Shown piece by piece: positions 8,926 through 17,939 of a stretch of 64,000 nt of DNA; the stretch's first letter is position 1, and every line of letters begins with the position of its first letter. The position numbers and the translations under genes were made by a program. The notes beneath the pieces were generated by a model that did not search any database, was not told the origin of the DNA, and saw nothing but the letters and a program-made list of their open reading frames with translations. Location: the NCBI GenBank assembly GCA_016722075.1, contig JADKGW010000002.1:1054001-1118000 (forward strand), written 5' to 3'. The DNA is from Candidatus Kouleothrix ribensis (lineage in GTDB: Bacteria > Chloroflexota > Chloroflexia > Chloroflexales > Roseiflexaceae).

Positions 8926-9282
8926 GTGCTTGCGAACTACGCGTTCATCGGCCTCTTCTTCATCGCCGCTGCGTCATTTCCAGTTCTCCCACTCATCGGC
9001 GCATACTTCCTGCGGCCATCGCGCCCGACTGAGATCAAGCTCGACACCTACGAGTGCGGCTTGGAGGCGATCGGCGATATCTGGGTTCAGTTTAAGGTTC
9101 AGTATTACCTGTACGCGCTGGCGTTTGTAGTCTTCGATATTGAGGTCGTCTTCCTCTACCCGTGGGCGGTAGCGTTCAACCAGCTCGGCCTGTTTGCGCT
9201 GGTCGAGATGGCGATCTTCCTCTTTATTCTGATCAGCGGGCTGGTGTATGCCTGGCGCAAGGGTGCGCTAGAGTGGGTATAA
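8926..9282 (+). CDS. nuoA: NADH-quinone oxidoreductase subunit A
   Basis: Membrane subunit of complex I at the junction with the peripheral arm; 118 residues, normal length. Three membrane segments (about 5-28, 62-85, 90-110) and the conserved loop YECGLEAIGD, where ECG is the subunit A signature. GTG start at 8926 with AAAGGAG 7 nt upstream. First gene of a twelve-gene complex I operon ending at 22938. Confidence 0.96.
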   Translation: MLANYAFIGLFFIAAASFPVLPLIGAYFLRPSRPTEIKLDTYECGLEAIGDIWVQFKVQYYLYALAFVVFDIEVVFLYPWAVAFNQLGLFALVEMAIFLFILISGLVYAWRKGALEWV

Positions 9283-9289
9283 TCGGAGT

Positions 9290-9317
9290 GTAGGGGCGCA
9301 TGATTATGCGCCCCTAC
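9290..9317. repeat. Perfect 12-bp hairpin between nuoA and nuoB
   Basis: GTAGGGGCGCAT (9290-9301) pairs with 9306-9317 across a 4-nt loop. No T tract follows, so it is more likely an mRNA processing or stability element than a terminator. Confidence 0.7.
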
Positions 9318-9342
9318 GCTGTGCTAGGCGATTAGGTGATAC

Positions 9343-10131
9343 ATGACAGATGACAAAGATACCCAGCTAGAACTTGAAAAGCAAGGTGTGTTCATATCCA
9401 CGATCAACCGGTTCTACAACTGGGGCCGGCGCTCGTCGGTATGGCCGATGGCGTTCGGGCTGGCCTGCTGTGCGATCGAGATGATGGCAACCGGGCTTTC
9501 GCGCTACGATCTGGCGCGCTTCGGCGCCGAGATGTTCCGTGCTTCGCCGCGCCAGGCCGACCTGATGATTGTGGCCGGCACCGTAACCAAGAAGATGGCG
9601 CCGCAGGTCGTGCGGCTGTACAACCAGATGCCCGAGCCACGCTACGTGATCTCGATGGGCGCCTGCGCCACCTCGGGCGGGCCATTCCGCGACGGCTACA
9701 ATGTGCTGCGCGGGATCGACCTGTTCCTGCCGGTCGATGTGTACATCCCCGGCTGCCCGCCGCGGCCCGAGGCGCTGCTGCACGCGCTGATGACGCTGCA
9801 GGCACAGATCGACGACCAGAAGCTCAACCGCGTGCGCTGGTATGGCAAGCGCGAGGCCAAAGACTTCCCGGTGCCAACCTTCGGCAAGCAAGGCCTCGAG
9901 ATCGACGGCAAGCTGGTCGATCCGGTCGGCGGCCTACCGCTGGTGAGCCCGTACAATGCGCCACTCTATGGCGAAGAGCGCACCGGCCTGATCGAGCATC
10001 CCGAGCTAGTGCGCCAGTTCCCGATCATGGACGACAGCGTCGAGCTGGAAGGGCCGAACAAGGCCGTGGGTGTGGCGCCCGAGATTGCGATCGACGACCT
10101 GAAGCGCAAGGCGGAGGTGCCCCGTGCCTGA
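9343..10131 (+). CDS. nuoB: NADH-quinone oxidoreductase subunit B
   Basis: Carries iron-sulfur cluster N2, the last electron donor to quinone. 262 residues, longer than the 160-220 usual. Cluster ligands are visible: the CC pair in LACCAIEMMA, the Cys in SMGACATSGG and the Cys in PGCPPRPEA. The C-terminal tail after about residue 170 (PVPTFGKQGLEIDGK onward) is an extension beyond the core fold. It overlaps nuoC by 8 nt, indicating translational coupling. Confidence 0.97.
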   Translation: MTDDKDTQLELEKQGVFISTINRFYNWGRRSSVWPMAFGLACCAIEMMATGLSRYDLARFGAEMFRASPRQADLMIVAGTVTKKMAPQVVRLYNQMPEPRYVISMGACATSGGPFRDGYNVLRGIDLFLPVDVYIPGCPPRPEALLHALMTLQAQIDDQKLNRVRWYGKREAKDFPVPTFGKQGLEIDGKLVDPVGGLPLVSPYNAPLYGEERTGLIEHPELVRQFPIMDDSVELEGPNKAVGVAPEIAIDDLKRKAEVPRA

Positions 10132-10684
10132 GATCAGCCCGACCGAGCTGAAAGAGCGCTTCATCCGCGACCTCCCCGGCGTACTGGCGCCCGAACGACC
10201 AAAGGCCGAGCATGCGCAGCCTGGCCACACCGCTGCGCCGCCGGCAAAGGGCAAAAAGGGCGAGGAAGGCCCAGCCGACCTGCTGGCGACCAGCGACGCG
10301 GTGGTGCTGGCCGAACGCCTCCCCGACGTGGCCCAGTATGTGCGCGACACGTTAGGTTACGAGCTCCTCACCGATCTCACTGCAGTCGATTTTCTGGCCG
10401 ATGGTGTGATTGAGCTGATCTACCGCTTCCAGCACCTGGGCGGCGGCCCGACGCTGCCGATCAAGACCAGGGTGCCGCGCGACCATGCCGTAGTGCCGTC
10501 GATCACGCCGATCTGGCCCGGCGCCGACCTGCAAGAGCGCGAGGCCTTCGACCTGTATGGCGTCGATTTCCCAGGCCACCCAAACTTGAAGCGCGTCTAT
10601 ATGTGGGACGAGTTTGAGGGCTTCCCAATGCGTAAAGACTTCCCGAAGCAGGGCGACAAGTATCTCGGCGACGGAGAGGAGTAG
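10124..10684 (+). CDS. nuoC: NADH-quinone oxidoreductase subunit C
   Basis: 30-kDa-type peripheral subunit of complex I; 186 residues. The family signature is intact: ERE-type motif in LQEREAFDLYGVDFPGHPNL and the C-terminal DEFEGFPMRKDFP. An N-terminal region to about residue 45 is Pro/Lys/Ala rich and variable. GTG start at 10124 inside the end of nuoB. NuoC is separate from NuoD, unlike the fused NuoCD of enterobacteria. Confidence 0.95.
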   Translation: MPEISPTELKERFIRDLPGVLAPERPKAEHAQPGHTAAPPAKGKKGEEGPADLLATSDAVVLAERLPDVAQYVRDTLGYELLTDLTAVDFLADGVIELIYRFQHLGGGPTLPIKTRVPRDHAVVPSITPIWPGADLQEREAFDLYGVDFPGHPNLKRVYMWDEFEGFPMRKDFPKQGDKYLGDGEE

Positions 10685-10690
10685 TGAACA

Positions 10691-10751
10691 GGAGCCAGAA
10701 TACAGCAGTCAGAATAGATCCGCGCTATGCTGGCTCCTGGCTCCTGGCGCT
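10691..10751. repeat. Heptamer inverted-repeat array, nuoC-nuoD gap
   Basis: Seven-base words built on GGAGCCA / CAGAATA run on the left and TGGCTCC, TGGCTCC, TGGCGCT on the right, so the left and right arms can pair into a long imperfect hairpin. It fills most of the 82-nt gap. Confidence 0.7.
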
Positions 10752-10766
10752 TGACTCACGAACATT

Positions 10767-11891
10767 ATGCTAAAAACAGAAGAACTCCAGATCAATATCG
10801 GCCCGCAGCACCCGTCGACGCACGGCGTGTTCCGGCTGATCGTGAGGGTCGACGGCGAGACGATCATCGACCTCAAACCGGTATTTGGCTACCTGCACCG
10901 CAACCACGAGCAGATCGGCGAGGTCTCGACCTATATTCAGATGATGCCGTTCACCGATCGGCTCGACTACTTCAACTCGATGGCCAACAACTTCGGCCTG
11001 GCGCTGGCCGTCGAGAAGCTGGCCGGCATCGAGGTGCCGCAGCGCGCTAACTACATTCGGGTGCTCATGGCCGAGCTGAGCCGCATCCTCAACCACGCCA
11101 CGGCCGTCGCGTTCATGATCAACGACATGGGCGCCTGGCAGACGCCGCTGGCGTTTGGTATGCGCGAGCGCGAGAAGATCCTCGACCTGTTCGAGATGGC
11201 CAGCGGCGCACGCATGATGTGCAACTACTTCCGCTTCGGCGGCCTGGTGCGCGACCTCCCGGCCGAGTTCATGCCGCTGCTGAAAGATCTGATGAAGGGC
11301 CTGCCGACGTTCTTCGACGAATTCGAGCGGCTGCTGCGCGAGAACGAGATCCTGCGGGTACGCTCGGAGGGCGTGGGCATTCTGCCGAAGGAGCTGGCAG
11401 CCTCGTATAGCGTGACCGGCCCGGTGCTACGTGCCTCGGGCATTGCCTACGACGTGCGCAAGGCCGAGCCGTATAGCGTGTATAACGAGCTCGACTTCGA
11501 CGTGCCGATCGGCTCGATTGGCGATATTTACGACCGCTTCCTGGTGCGGATTGAAGAGATGCGCCAGAGCTACCGGATCGTGCAGCAAGTGATCGAGCGC
11601 CTGCCCGACACAACCGGCGGGCATATCAATCCATCGATGGCCAGCATCGGCAAGCAGAAGGCGCTTAAGCCGCCGGTGGGCGACGTGTATGGCCGGGTCG
11701 AGACACCCAAGGGCGAGCTAGGCTTCTACCTGGTGAGCGATGGCTCGGCGCGGCCGTACCGCTACAAGGTGCGCGCACCCTCGTTCATCAACCTGACGCC
11801 GCTGGGCGACATGTGCCGCGGCCATAAAGTCGCCGATGTGGTCGTCATTCTCGGCAGTATCGATATTGTGCTGGGCGAAGTAGATCGATGA
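10767..11891 (+). CDS. nuoD: NADH-quinone oxidoreductase subunit D
   Basis: 49-kDa subunit of complex I, lining the quinone site with NuoB. 374 residues, normal length. Conserved NIGPQHPSTHGVFRL holds the quinone-interacting His; the later YEPRxx-type region and the C-terminal GDMCRGHKVADVVVILGSID are as in complex I members. It lacks the nickel-binding Cys pairs of related hydrogenases. Flanked on both sides by heptamer repeat arrays. Confidence 0.97.
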   Translation: MLKTEELQINIGPQHPSTHGVFRLIVRVDGETIIDLKPVFGYLHRNHEQIGEVSTYIQMMPFTDRLDYFNSMANNFGLALAVEKLAGIEVPQRANYIRVLMAELSRILNHATAVAFMINDMGAWQTPLAFGMREREKILDLFEMASGARMMCNYFRFGGLVRDLPAEFMPLLKDLMKGLPTFFDEFERLLRENEILRVRSEGVGILPKELAASYSVTGPVLRASGIAYDVRKAEPYSVYNELDFDVPIGSIGDIYDRFLVRIEEMRQSYRIVQQVIERLPDTTGGHINPSMASIGKQKALKPPVGDVYGRVETPKGELGFYLVSDGSARPYRYKVRAPSFINLTPLGDMCRGHKVADVVVILGSIDIVLGEVDR

Positions 11892-11893
11892 TA

Positions 11894-11952
11894 GAACCAA
11901 GAACTGAGAACCAGCAGATCACTATTGGTTCTTGGTTCTCAGTTCCTGGTTC
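11894..11952. repeat. Heptamer inverted-repeat array, nuoD-nuoI gap
   Basis: Words GAACCAA, GAACTGA, GAACCAG on the left face TGGTTCT, TGGTTCT, CAGTTCC, TGGTTCG on the right across about 11 nt. The arms are complementary and would form a long hairpin immediately before the nuoI ribosome site. The same word family occurs inside the GH2 gene at 26503-26588. Confidence 0.8.
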
Positions 11953-11968
11953 GCTGGAAGGTTAGAGT

Positions 11969-12991
11969 ATGACGACTGAGTTTCCTCAGGGGAAAGCCTA
12001 CATCGTCGATCGCGGCAAGCCCAAGCTGCGCGCCGGGCAGGGCATGATCGCCGGCCTCGACGTCGTGATTCGGCATTTCTTCAGTGCGTTCGGCAATAAG
12101 ATCGAGAACCCCGCCGACACCTCGGGCGTCTTTACCGTGCAATACCCTGAAGAGCGGCTGGCGCTGCCCGAGGCGTTTCGCAACTTCCCGATCTTGCTCT
12201 ACGACGACGCAACCGGCCACGAGCTGTGTACCTCGTGCTTCCAGTGCGAGCGGATCTGCCCGCCACAGGTCATTCACATGACCCAGGCGGTCGACCCGAC
12301 CACCGGCAAGCCGGTGCCGGCAGTGGCCGAGTTCATGATCGAGTACGACGCGTGCATGAGCTGCGGCCTGTGCGCTGAAGTCTGCCCGTTCGACGCGATC
12401 AAGATGGATCACGAGTTCGAGCTTTCGACCGCCGACCATGCTGCGATGACGGTTGCGAAGGCCGACCTCGACCGGCCGGTGTCGTACTATCAGGCGATTG
12501 CGCCAACCTTCTGGGCCGAGGTGAAAGACGGCGCGTACAAGAAGCTGCAAGGGAATATGAAGCGCCGCACCGGCACGATCGGCATCTCGCCGCGCGCGCT
12601 CGGCAAGGTGGCAAAGCCTGCGGCTGCGGCACGGCCGGCGGCTGGCGTCGCGAAGCCGGCTGCGGCGCGGCCGGCCGCGCCGATGGCCGCACCCGGCAAG
12701 AATATGTCTGAAGAGAAGCTGGCGCGCCTGCTGTCGATCCGCGCTGCGAACGCCGCCAAGGCCGGCGGGGTGGCCCCGGCCGAAGCCGACGAGGCCGTGG
12801 CCGCAGTGGCCGACGGCGGGGCCGAGGAAGCGACTGCGGTGGCCGCTGTCGCGCGCACGGCCGCAGTGGGCGGGCTGCCCTTCAGCGCCGACAACCTGCT
12901 GGGCGGCGTGCCGGCCAACACCACCATGGCCGAGGACAAAATCGAGCGGCTGAAGGCGATTCGTTCGGGCAACCTGGCCAAGCAAGGGTGA
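11969..12991 (+). CDS. nuoI: NADH-quinone oxidoreductase subunit I with long C-terminal extension
   Basis: Binds clusters N6a and N6b. The core (about 1-190) has two 4Fe-4S motifs, CTSCFQCERICPP and CMSCGLCAEVCPF. At 340 residues it is about twice the normal 160-180. The extra part is Ala/Pro-rich and carries two related segments, MSEEKLARLLSIRAANAAKA (about 247) and MAEDKIERLKAIRSGNLAKQ (about 320), like a duplicated short helix. This placement of nuoI before nuoH differs from the common H-I order. The extension's role is unknown. Confidence 0.95.
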   Translation: MTTEFPQGKAYIVDRGKPKLRAGQGMIAGLDVVIRHFFSAFGNKIENPADTSGVFTVQYPEERLALPEAFRNFPILLYDDATGHELCTSCFQCERICPPQVIHMTQAVDPTTGKPVPAVAEFMIEYDACMSCGLCAEVCPFDAIKMDHEFELSTADHAAMTVAKADLDRPVSYYQAIAPTFWAEVKDGAYKKLQGNMKRRTGTIGISPRALGKVAKPAAAARPAAGVAKPAAARPAAPMAAPGKNMSEEKLARLLSIRAANAAKAGGVAPAEADEAVAAVADGGAEEATAVAAVARTAAVGGLPFSADNLLGGVPANTTMAEDKIERLKAIRSGNLAKQG

Positions 12992-13050
12992 GCATTGTAC
13001 GTAGCGTGTAGTGCGGATACACAACGCATCACGAACCGGGGATACAGCGC

Positions 13051-14382
13051 ATGATAGACGTTTTACAGTCACTGCTCGGCAGCCTGCTACCCAGCTGGCT
13101 GATCTACGTGATCAGCTTTCTGGTGAATACCACGATCATCCTGATCGTCACGCCGGTGACCTTCATGATGATGACATGGTTCGAGCGCCGGATCGTGGCG
13201 CGCATGCAGGATCGCCTGGGGCCGAACCGGGTCGGCCCGGCCGGCCTGCTCCAGGCAGTAGCCGACGGCGTCAAGATGTTCACCAAAGAGAATATCACGC
13301 CGCGCGCGGCCGACAAATGGGTTCACCTGATTGCGCCGATCGTGGCCACCGCGCCGGTGATGTTCCTGTTCGCGGTGATCCCGTGGGGCCGCGGCCTCGA
13401 GCCATCGGCGACCGACGTGAGCGTACTGTTTGTGGTGGCGATCTCGTCGATCTCGGCGGTGGGGCTGATGATGGGCGGCTGGGGCTCGAACAACAAGTTC
13501 GCACTACTCGGCGCCATGCGCGCGGTGGCCCAGATGGTTTCGTACGAGATCCCGGCAGTGATCGCCCTATTGTCGATGGTGCTGTTCACCAGCACCATGA
13601 ACCTGAACAGCTACTCGGCACTTCAGGGCGGCATCCCGCTGCTGGGCAGCACGCTGGCCGATGCTGGCGTGCCCGACCTGGGATTGGGCTGGTTTGTGTT
13701 CACGCCGATCGGCCTGCTGGGCTTCGCGATCTTCTTCATCTGTGTGTTATCGGAAGGTGAGCGCACCCCCTTCGACATCCCCGAAGCCGACTCCGAGATC
13801 GTCGCGGGCTACATGACCGAGTATAGCGGCATGAAGTTCGCAGTGTTCTACATGGGCCAGTTCCTATTCAACTACGCCTTCTCGATGGTCGCGGCGATCG
13901 TGTTTCTAGGCGGCTGGAATGGGCCGGGCGTCGGGCTGCTGGTGCAGGCCGGCGTACCATTCCTGGCCGGGCTGCTCTCGATCGTATACCTGCTGATCAA
14001 GGCCTGGTTCCTCTTCTTTGTGATGATCTGGCTGCGCGGCGCATTCCCACGCCTGCGCATGGATCAGCTGATGGGCTTTGCGTGGAAATTCCTGCTGCCG
14101 CTGGCGCTGATCAACATCCTGAGCGCAGCGTTATGGCTGACGGTGATGCTATGGGGCAGCGACCCGAAATGGACTGTGACGATCGCACCGTTCGGGCTGA
14201 ACCTGCTGGGCTGGCTCGAACCTGCCCCGGTGTGGGCGCGCCAGCTGCTCGGGCTGGCGATCACCGGCGTGATCAACACGGGTGCATTCTTCTGGCTGCT
14301 GCAGGTCAATCGCCGGGTTGGCGGCGAGACGCCGGCCGAGCTTGCGCAGGATCAGGCCTTCGGCGTGGCCTCACTACCGTAG
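13051..14382 (+). CDS. nuoH: NADH-quinone oxidoreductase subunit H
   Basis: Membrane subunit forming the quinone-access channel of complex I. 443 residues, longer than the usual 320-340 mainly at the C-terminus and in an insert near 180. Eight or more membrane segments. Conserved RMQDRLGPNRVGPAGLLQ in the first loop, SEGERTPFDIPEADSEIVAG in the third and a C-terminal RGAFPRLRMDQLM are all intact. Confidence 0.96.
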   Translation: MIDVLQSLLGSLLPSWLIYVISFLVNTTIILIVTPVTFMMMTWFERRIVARMQDRLGPNRVGPAGLLQAVADGVKMFTKENITPRAADKWVHLIAPIVATAPVMFLFAVIPWGRGLEPSATDVSVLFVVAISSISAVGLMMGGWGSNNKFALLGAMRAVAQMVSYEIPAVIALLSMVLFTSTMNLNSYSALQGGIPLLGSTLADAGVPDLGLGWFVFTPIGLLGFAIFFICVLSEGERTPFDIPEADSEIVAGYMTEYSGMKFAVFYMGQFLFNYAFSMVAAIVFLGGWNGPGVGLLVQAGVPFLAGLLSIVYLLIKAWFLFFVMIWLRGAFPRLRMDQLMGFAWKFLLPLALINILSAALWLTVMLWGSDPKWTVTIAPFGLNLLGWLEPAPVWARQLLGLAITGVINTGAFFWLLQVNRRVGGETPAELAQDQAFGVASLP

Positions 14383-14433
14383 CTGCTTGAGACCCCGGCG
14401 CTGGCTGAACTAATAAGCGACAAAGGATACCCT

Positions 14434-15075
14434 ATGAATATTCTGATCATGGTCATCTTTCTAGCGCTGTCGGCGTTCACGCTGACCGCCGGCGTCATGG
14501 TGGTGACCGTTAAGAATATTATTCACGCGGCGCTGTGGCTGATCGCCTCGTTCTTCAGCGTCGCGGCCATGTACCTGCTGCTGGAAGCCGAGTTCATCGC
14601 GATCGTGCAGGTGCTGGTGTATGTCGGCGCAATCTCGATCCTGGTGCTGTTCGCGATCATGCTGACGCGGCATGTCACCGGCGAGGGCGTACGCCAGCTA
14701 TACCAGCGCTGGTGGGTGGCGCTGATCGTGGCGGCGGCGCTGTTCGGGCTCCTGATCGTGCCGACAGTGTTCAACTACAGCTGGGCCGTGCAGCCTGGTG
14801 TCGATCAATCGGCCGGGATCTCATCGACGGTCGAGATCGGCACGGCGTTCATGCGCGAGTACCTGCTGCCGTTCGAGATTGCATCGGTGCTGCTGCTGGT
14901 CGCGCTGATCGGCGCGATCGTGATCGCCTTTGAGGAACGTGCCGCGCGCCGGCGGGTGCTGACGCTAGCCGAAGAGGTCGATCTGCGGCGCCAGCGCGGC
15001 GAGGCGCTGCGCCCGGCCGCCAGCCCGGCCACACCCGAGGCACCCAGCACCGGCAATGCGCCAAGCCAGCCGTAG
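14434..15075 (+). CDS. nuoJ: NADH-quinone oxidoreductase subunit J
   Basis: Integral membrane subunit of complex I, 213 residues with five membrane segments. The conserved QVLVYVGAISILVLFAIML helix (the pi-bulge helix linking quinone reduction to proton pumping) is present at about 55-75. The C-terminal tail from about 175 is soluble and Ala/Pro/Arg rich. Ribosome site AAAGGATA lies just before the start. Confidence 0.95.
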   Translation: MNILIMVIFLALSAFTLTAGVMVVTVKNIIHAALWLIASFFSVAAMYLLLEAEFIAIVQVLVYVGAISILVLFAIMLTRHVTGEGVRQLYQRWWVALIVAAALFGLLIVPTVFNYSWAVQPGVDQSAGISSTVEIGTAFMREYLLPFEIASVLLLVALIGAIVIAFEERAARRRVLTLAEEVDLRRQRGEALRPAASPATPEAPSTGNAPSQP

Positions 15076-15180
15076 CGTGGTTTGGGATTGTGGCCAGGTG
15101 CCGCAGCGCGCTGATATGCCGGCACAAGGTTGAGCTATGTCGAGCGATAAACTCTTAACTTCCTGGATCGAAGGTGTTCT

Positions 15181-15504
15181 ATGAATATGGTTGAGGCTGT
15201 GCCTTTGCCCTGGGTGCTGACGGTCGCGGCCGGACTGTTCTGCATCGGCCTGTTCGGCGCGCTATCGCGGCGCAACACCGTCGGCATTCTGCTGGGTGTC
15301 GAACTGATGCTCAATGCGGTGAACCTGAACCTGATCGCCTTCTGGCGCTACCTCGAGCCAAACCTAGTGGCCGGGCAGGTATTTGCGCTATTCATCATCA
15401 CGGTGGCGGCAGCCGAGGCTGCGGTGGGCCTGGCGATGATTATCGCGATCTACCGCTCACGGCTGACCGTAAACGCCGATGAGGTCGATACCTTGAAGGG
15501 CTAG
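15181..15504 (+). CDS. nuoK: NADH-quinone oxidoreductase subunit K
   Basis: Small proton-channel subunit of complex I, 107 residues, three membrane segments. The key glutamate of helix 2 sits in GVELMLNAVNLNL and that of helix 3 in AAAEAAVGLAMIIAIYR. Normal length. A 105-nt gap separates it from nuoJ. Confidence 0.96.
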   Translation: MNMVEAVPLPWVLTVAAGLFCIGLFGALSRRNTVGILLGVELMLNAVNLNLIAFWRYLEPNLVAGQVFALFIITVAAAEAAVGLAMIIAIYRSRLTVNADEVDTLKG

Positions 15505-15514
15505 AGGCCTTTTT

Positions 15515-15600
15515 GGCAAGATGACACAATGACACGATGACAAAGCGCAACCGGGTTGCATATGCATCTTGTCAGCCTTTCATCTTGTCATCTTGTCAGA
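15515..15600. repeat. Octamer inverted-repeat array, nuoK-nuoL gap
   Basis: Eight-base words GGCAAGAT, GACACAAT, GACACGAT, GACAAAGC on the left face CATCTTGT, CATCTTGT, CATCTTGT on the right around a GCAACC/GGTTGC core. Period is 8 rather than 7. The arms are complementary. Confidence 0.75.
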
Positions 15601-15613
15601 CATTGAGGTTGCG

Positions 15614-17815
15614 ATGGGCTTTTTCCTTCAGAATGCGTGGCTGATACCGCTGTTTCCACTGCTGGGGTTCACGATCATTACACTGACGCCGGTGCGTATG
15701 AGCAAGACGCTCAGCGGCTGGATCGCGATCGGCCTGATGGTGGCGGCAACCGTGGTGGCACTGGGCGTTGGCGCCGAGGTGTACCAGGGCGTGCATGTGA
15801 ACGCCGAAGGCACCGCCGGGGTGATCGCGGCCGGCGAGGCGCACGCCGCCGAAGCGGCGGCTGCGGGTGAAGAGCACGGCTTTGCGTTCCCCGAGGCGAA
15901 TATCGTGCGCACACTGCGCTGGGCGCCGGCCGGTGGCGATAGCGCCTTCACGATGGGCTACTATATCGACCCGGCGGTGGCCGCGATGCTGGTGATGGTG
16001 ACGATCGCCGCGACCTGCATCCACCTGTTCTCGATGGGCTATATGGCCCACGACCAGCGCCAGTCGCGCTTCTTCTCGTTCATTTCGCTGTTCTCGGCCT
16101 CGATGCTGCTGATGGTGCTCTCGAGCAACCTGCTGCTGTTCTTTATGGCCTGGGAGCTGATGGGCGTGTGCTCGTACCTGCTGATCGGCTTCTGGTACGA
16201 TAAAGTCTACGCCAACCCACAGCAGATCACGCCGCGCCAGGCCGCGATCAAGGCCTTCATCACCACGCGCATCGGCGACGCGCTGTTTATGGTTGGCCTG
16301 GCCTACTTATGGACGCAGGCCGGCACGCTCGATTTCGGCGCAGGCGCGGGCCAGATCTTCAACCCCGAGTTTCTGGCGCGAATCGGCAGCAGCACCAATG
16401 TGCTGGGCATTAGCGTGGCCACCGGCATCGCGCTGCTGCTGTTCGCCGGCACGGTCGGCAAGTCGGCGCAGTTCCCACTGCACGTGTGGCTGCCCGACGC
16501 GATGGAAGGCCCCACGCCAGTGTCGGCGCTGATCCACGCCGCAACCATGGTCGCGGCGGGCGTGTTCCTGGTTGGCCGCACCTACCCGATCTTCAAGGCC
16601 GACGACGGCACCGCGCTGCTGGTGGTGTCGGCGATCGGCGCGTTCACCGCGCTGTTCGCCGCGCTGATCGCAGTGGGCCAGTTCGATATCAAACGCATCC
16701 TGGCCTACTCGACGCTCTCGCAGCTGGGCTTTATGGTTGCGGCGCTGGGCATCGGCGGCTGGGTGGCAGGGATCTTCCACCTGCTGACGCACGCGTTCTT
16801 CAAGGCGCTGCTGTTCTTAGGCTCGGGCTCGGTGATCCACGGCATGGAGGCGACTGTCGGCCACGACTCGAACACCGCGCAAGACATTCGCAATATGGGC
16901 AATATGCGCAAGTATATGCCGATCACCTTCCTGACCTACATGGCCGGCTACCTGGCGCTGGCTGGCTTCCCGCCATTCGCCGGGTTCTGGAGCAAAGACG
17001 AGATCCTGGCCGACGCGTTCGGCCACGGCCACCTGATCGTATGGCTGGTGCTGACGCTGGCGGCGTTCCTGACGGCGTTCTACATGACCCGCCAGATTAT
17101 GGTGGTGTTCTTCGGCAAATTCCGCGGCCACCACCCGCGCAAGCCCGACTACACCCCGGCGCACGGCCACGACGACCATGGCCACGACGACCACGCGCAC
17201 GGCGGGCACGACCCGCACGAGAGCCCGTGGACCATGACGCTGCCGCTGATCATCCTGGCGGTGTTTGCGGTGTTGGCCGGTTTTGTAAACCTGCCTGGGT
17301 TCCACTGGCTGAGCACATTCTTTGGCCAGGAGGCCGCCGATTTCAACGTCGTGACCGCCGGGATCGCGACTGTGCTGGCGCTGGTGGGGATCGGCCTGGG
17401 GTTTGTGGTGTATCGCAACGCCTACGCCAACGCCGAAGACGCCGACCCGCTCCAGCGCCTGGCGCCGGGCCTGTTCGCGCTGCTGAACCGTAAATTCTAC
17501 TTCGACGAGATCTACGCCAGCACGGTTGGCCGGCTCTCGTACGCGCTGGCAGTAGCCTGGAGCTGGATCGATCGCACCATCCTCGATGGCGTGATCAACG
17601 GCACCGGCTTCTTCACGCAGTTCATCGGCCGGCTGAACTTCATTATCGACGACACCGTGCTGAACGACGGTATGGACGCAGCCTCGGACGGCACCTTTGC
17701 GGCAGGCGACGTGACCCGCCAGACCGAGACCGGCAAGATTCAAGATTATGTCTCGCTGATCTTCGCGGGCGTGGTCATTCTGGGGATCATCTATCTGTAC
17801 GGCGTGCGCCGCTAA
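15614..17815 (+). CDS. nuoL: NADH-quinone oxidoreductase subunit L
   Basis: Distal antiporter-like proton-pumping subunit with the long lateral helix; 733 residues from the chosen start. About 16 membrane segments. Conserved: the LFFMAWELMGVCSYLLIGFWY Glu helix split across 16130-16200, the broken-helix Lys region LFAGTVGKSAQFPLHVWLPDA, and THAFFKALLFLGSGSVIH. A His/Asp-rich loop (about residues 515-540) is an insertion near the lateral helix and could bind metal. ATG at 15614 is preferred; an upstream in-frame TTG-type start would lie inside the repeat array. Confidence 0.96.
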   Translation: MGFFLQNAWLIPLFPLLGFTIITLTPVRMSKTLSGWIAIGLMVAATVVALGVGAEVYQGVHVNAEGTAGVIAAGEAHAAEAAAAGEEHGFAFPEANIVRTLRWAPAGGDSAFTMGYYIDPAVAAMLVMVTIAATCIHLFSMGYMAHDQRQSRFFSFISLFSASMLLMVLSSNLLLFFMAWELMGVCSYLLIGFWYDKVYANPQQITPRQAAIKAFITTRIGDALFMVGLAYLWTQAGTLDFGAGAGQIFNPEFLARIGSSTNVLGISVATGIALLLFAGTVGKSAQFPLHVWLPDAMEGPTPVSALIHAATMVAAGVFLVGRTYPIFKADDGTALLVVSAIGAFTALFAALIAVGQFDIKRILAYSTLSQLGFMVAALGIGGWVAGIFHLLTHAFFKALLFLGSGSVIHGMEATVGHDSNTAQDIRNMGNMRKYMPITFLTYMAGYLALAGFPPFAGFWSKDEILADAFGHGHLIVWLVLTLAAFLTAFYMTRQIMVVFFGKFRGHHPRKPDYTPAHGHDDHGHDDHAHGGHDPHESPWTMTLPLIILAVFAVLAGFVNLPGFHWLSTFFGQEAADFNVVTAGIATVLALVGIGLGFVVYRNAYANAEDADPLQRLAPGLFALLNRKFYFDEIYASTVGRLSYALAVAWSWIDRTILDGVINGTGFFTQFIGRLNFIIDDTVLNDGMDAASDGTFAAGDVTRQTETGKIQDYVSLIFAGVVILGIIYLYGVRR

Positions 17816-17878
17816 TCAGCGGCGCAGCGCCTGCCTGATCTTCTGCCTTCGGCAGAGCGGTACTTAATCTTTTTTGTC

Positions 17879-17915
17879 ATCCACCTGCGGCGCCTTGCGG
17901 GTGCCACAGGTGGAT
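17879..17915. repeat. Hairpin between nuoL and nuoM
   Basis: ATCCACCTG (17879-17887) pairs with 17907-17915. A T-rich run (17869-17875) lies just upstream. It is probably an intra-operon mRNA structure. Confidence 0.5.
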
Positions 17916-17939
17916 AGCAAGTCAATGGAACAGTACCCT

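Noticed and set aside
16817..17743. Long minus-strand frames opposite nuoL and other nuo genes
   Set aside because: Mirror frames of a high-GC coding strand, with no matching protein pattern and no start site.
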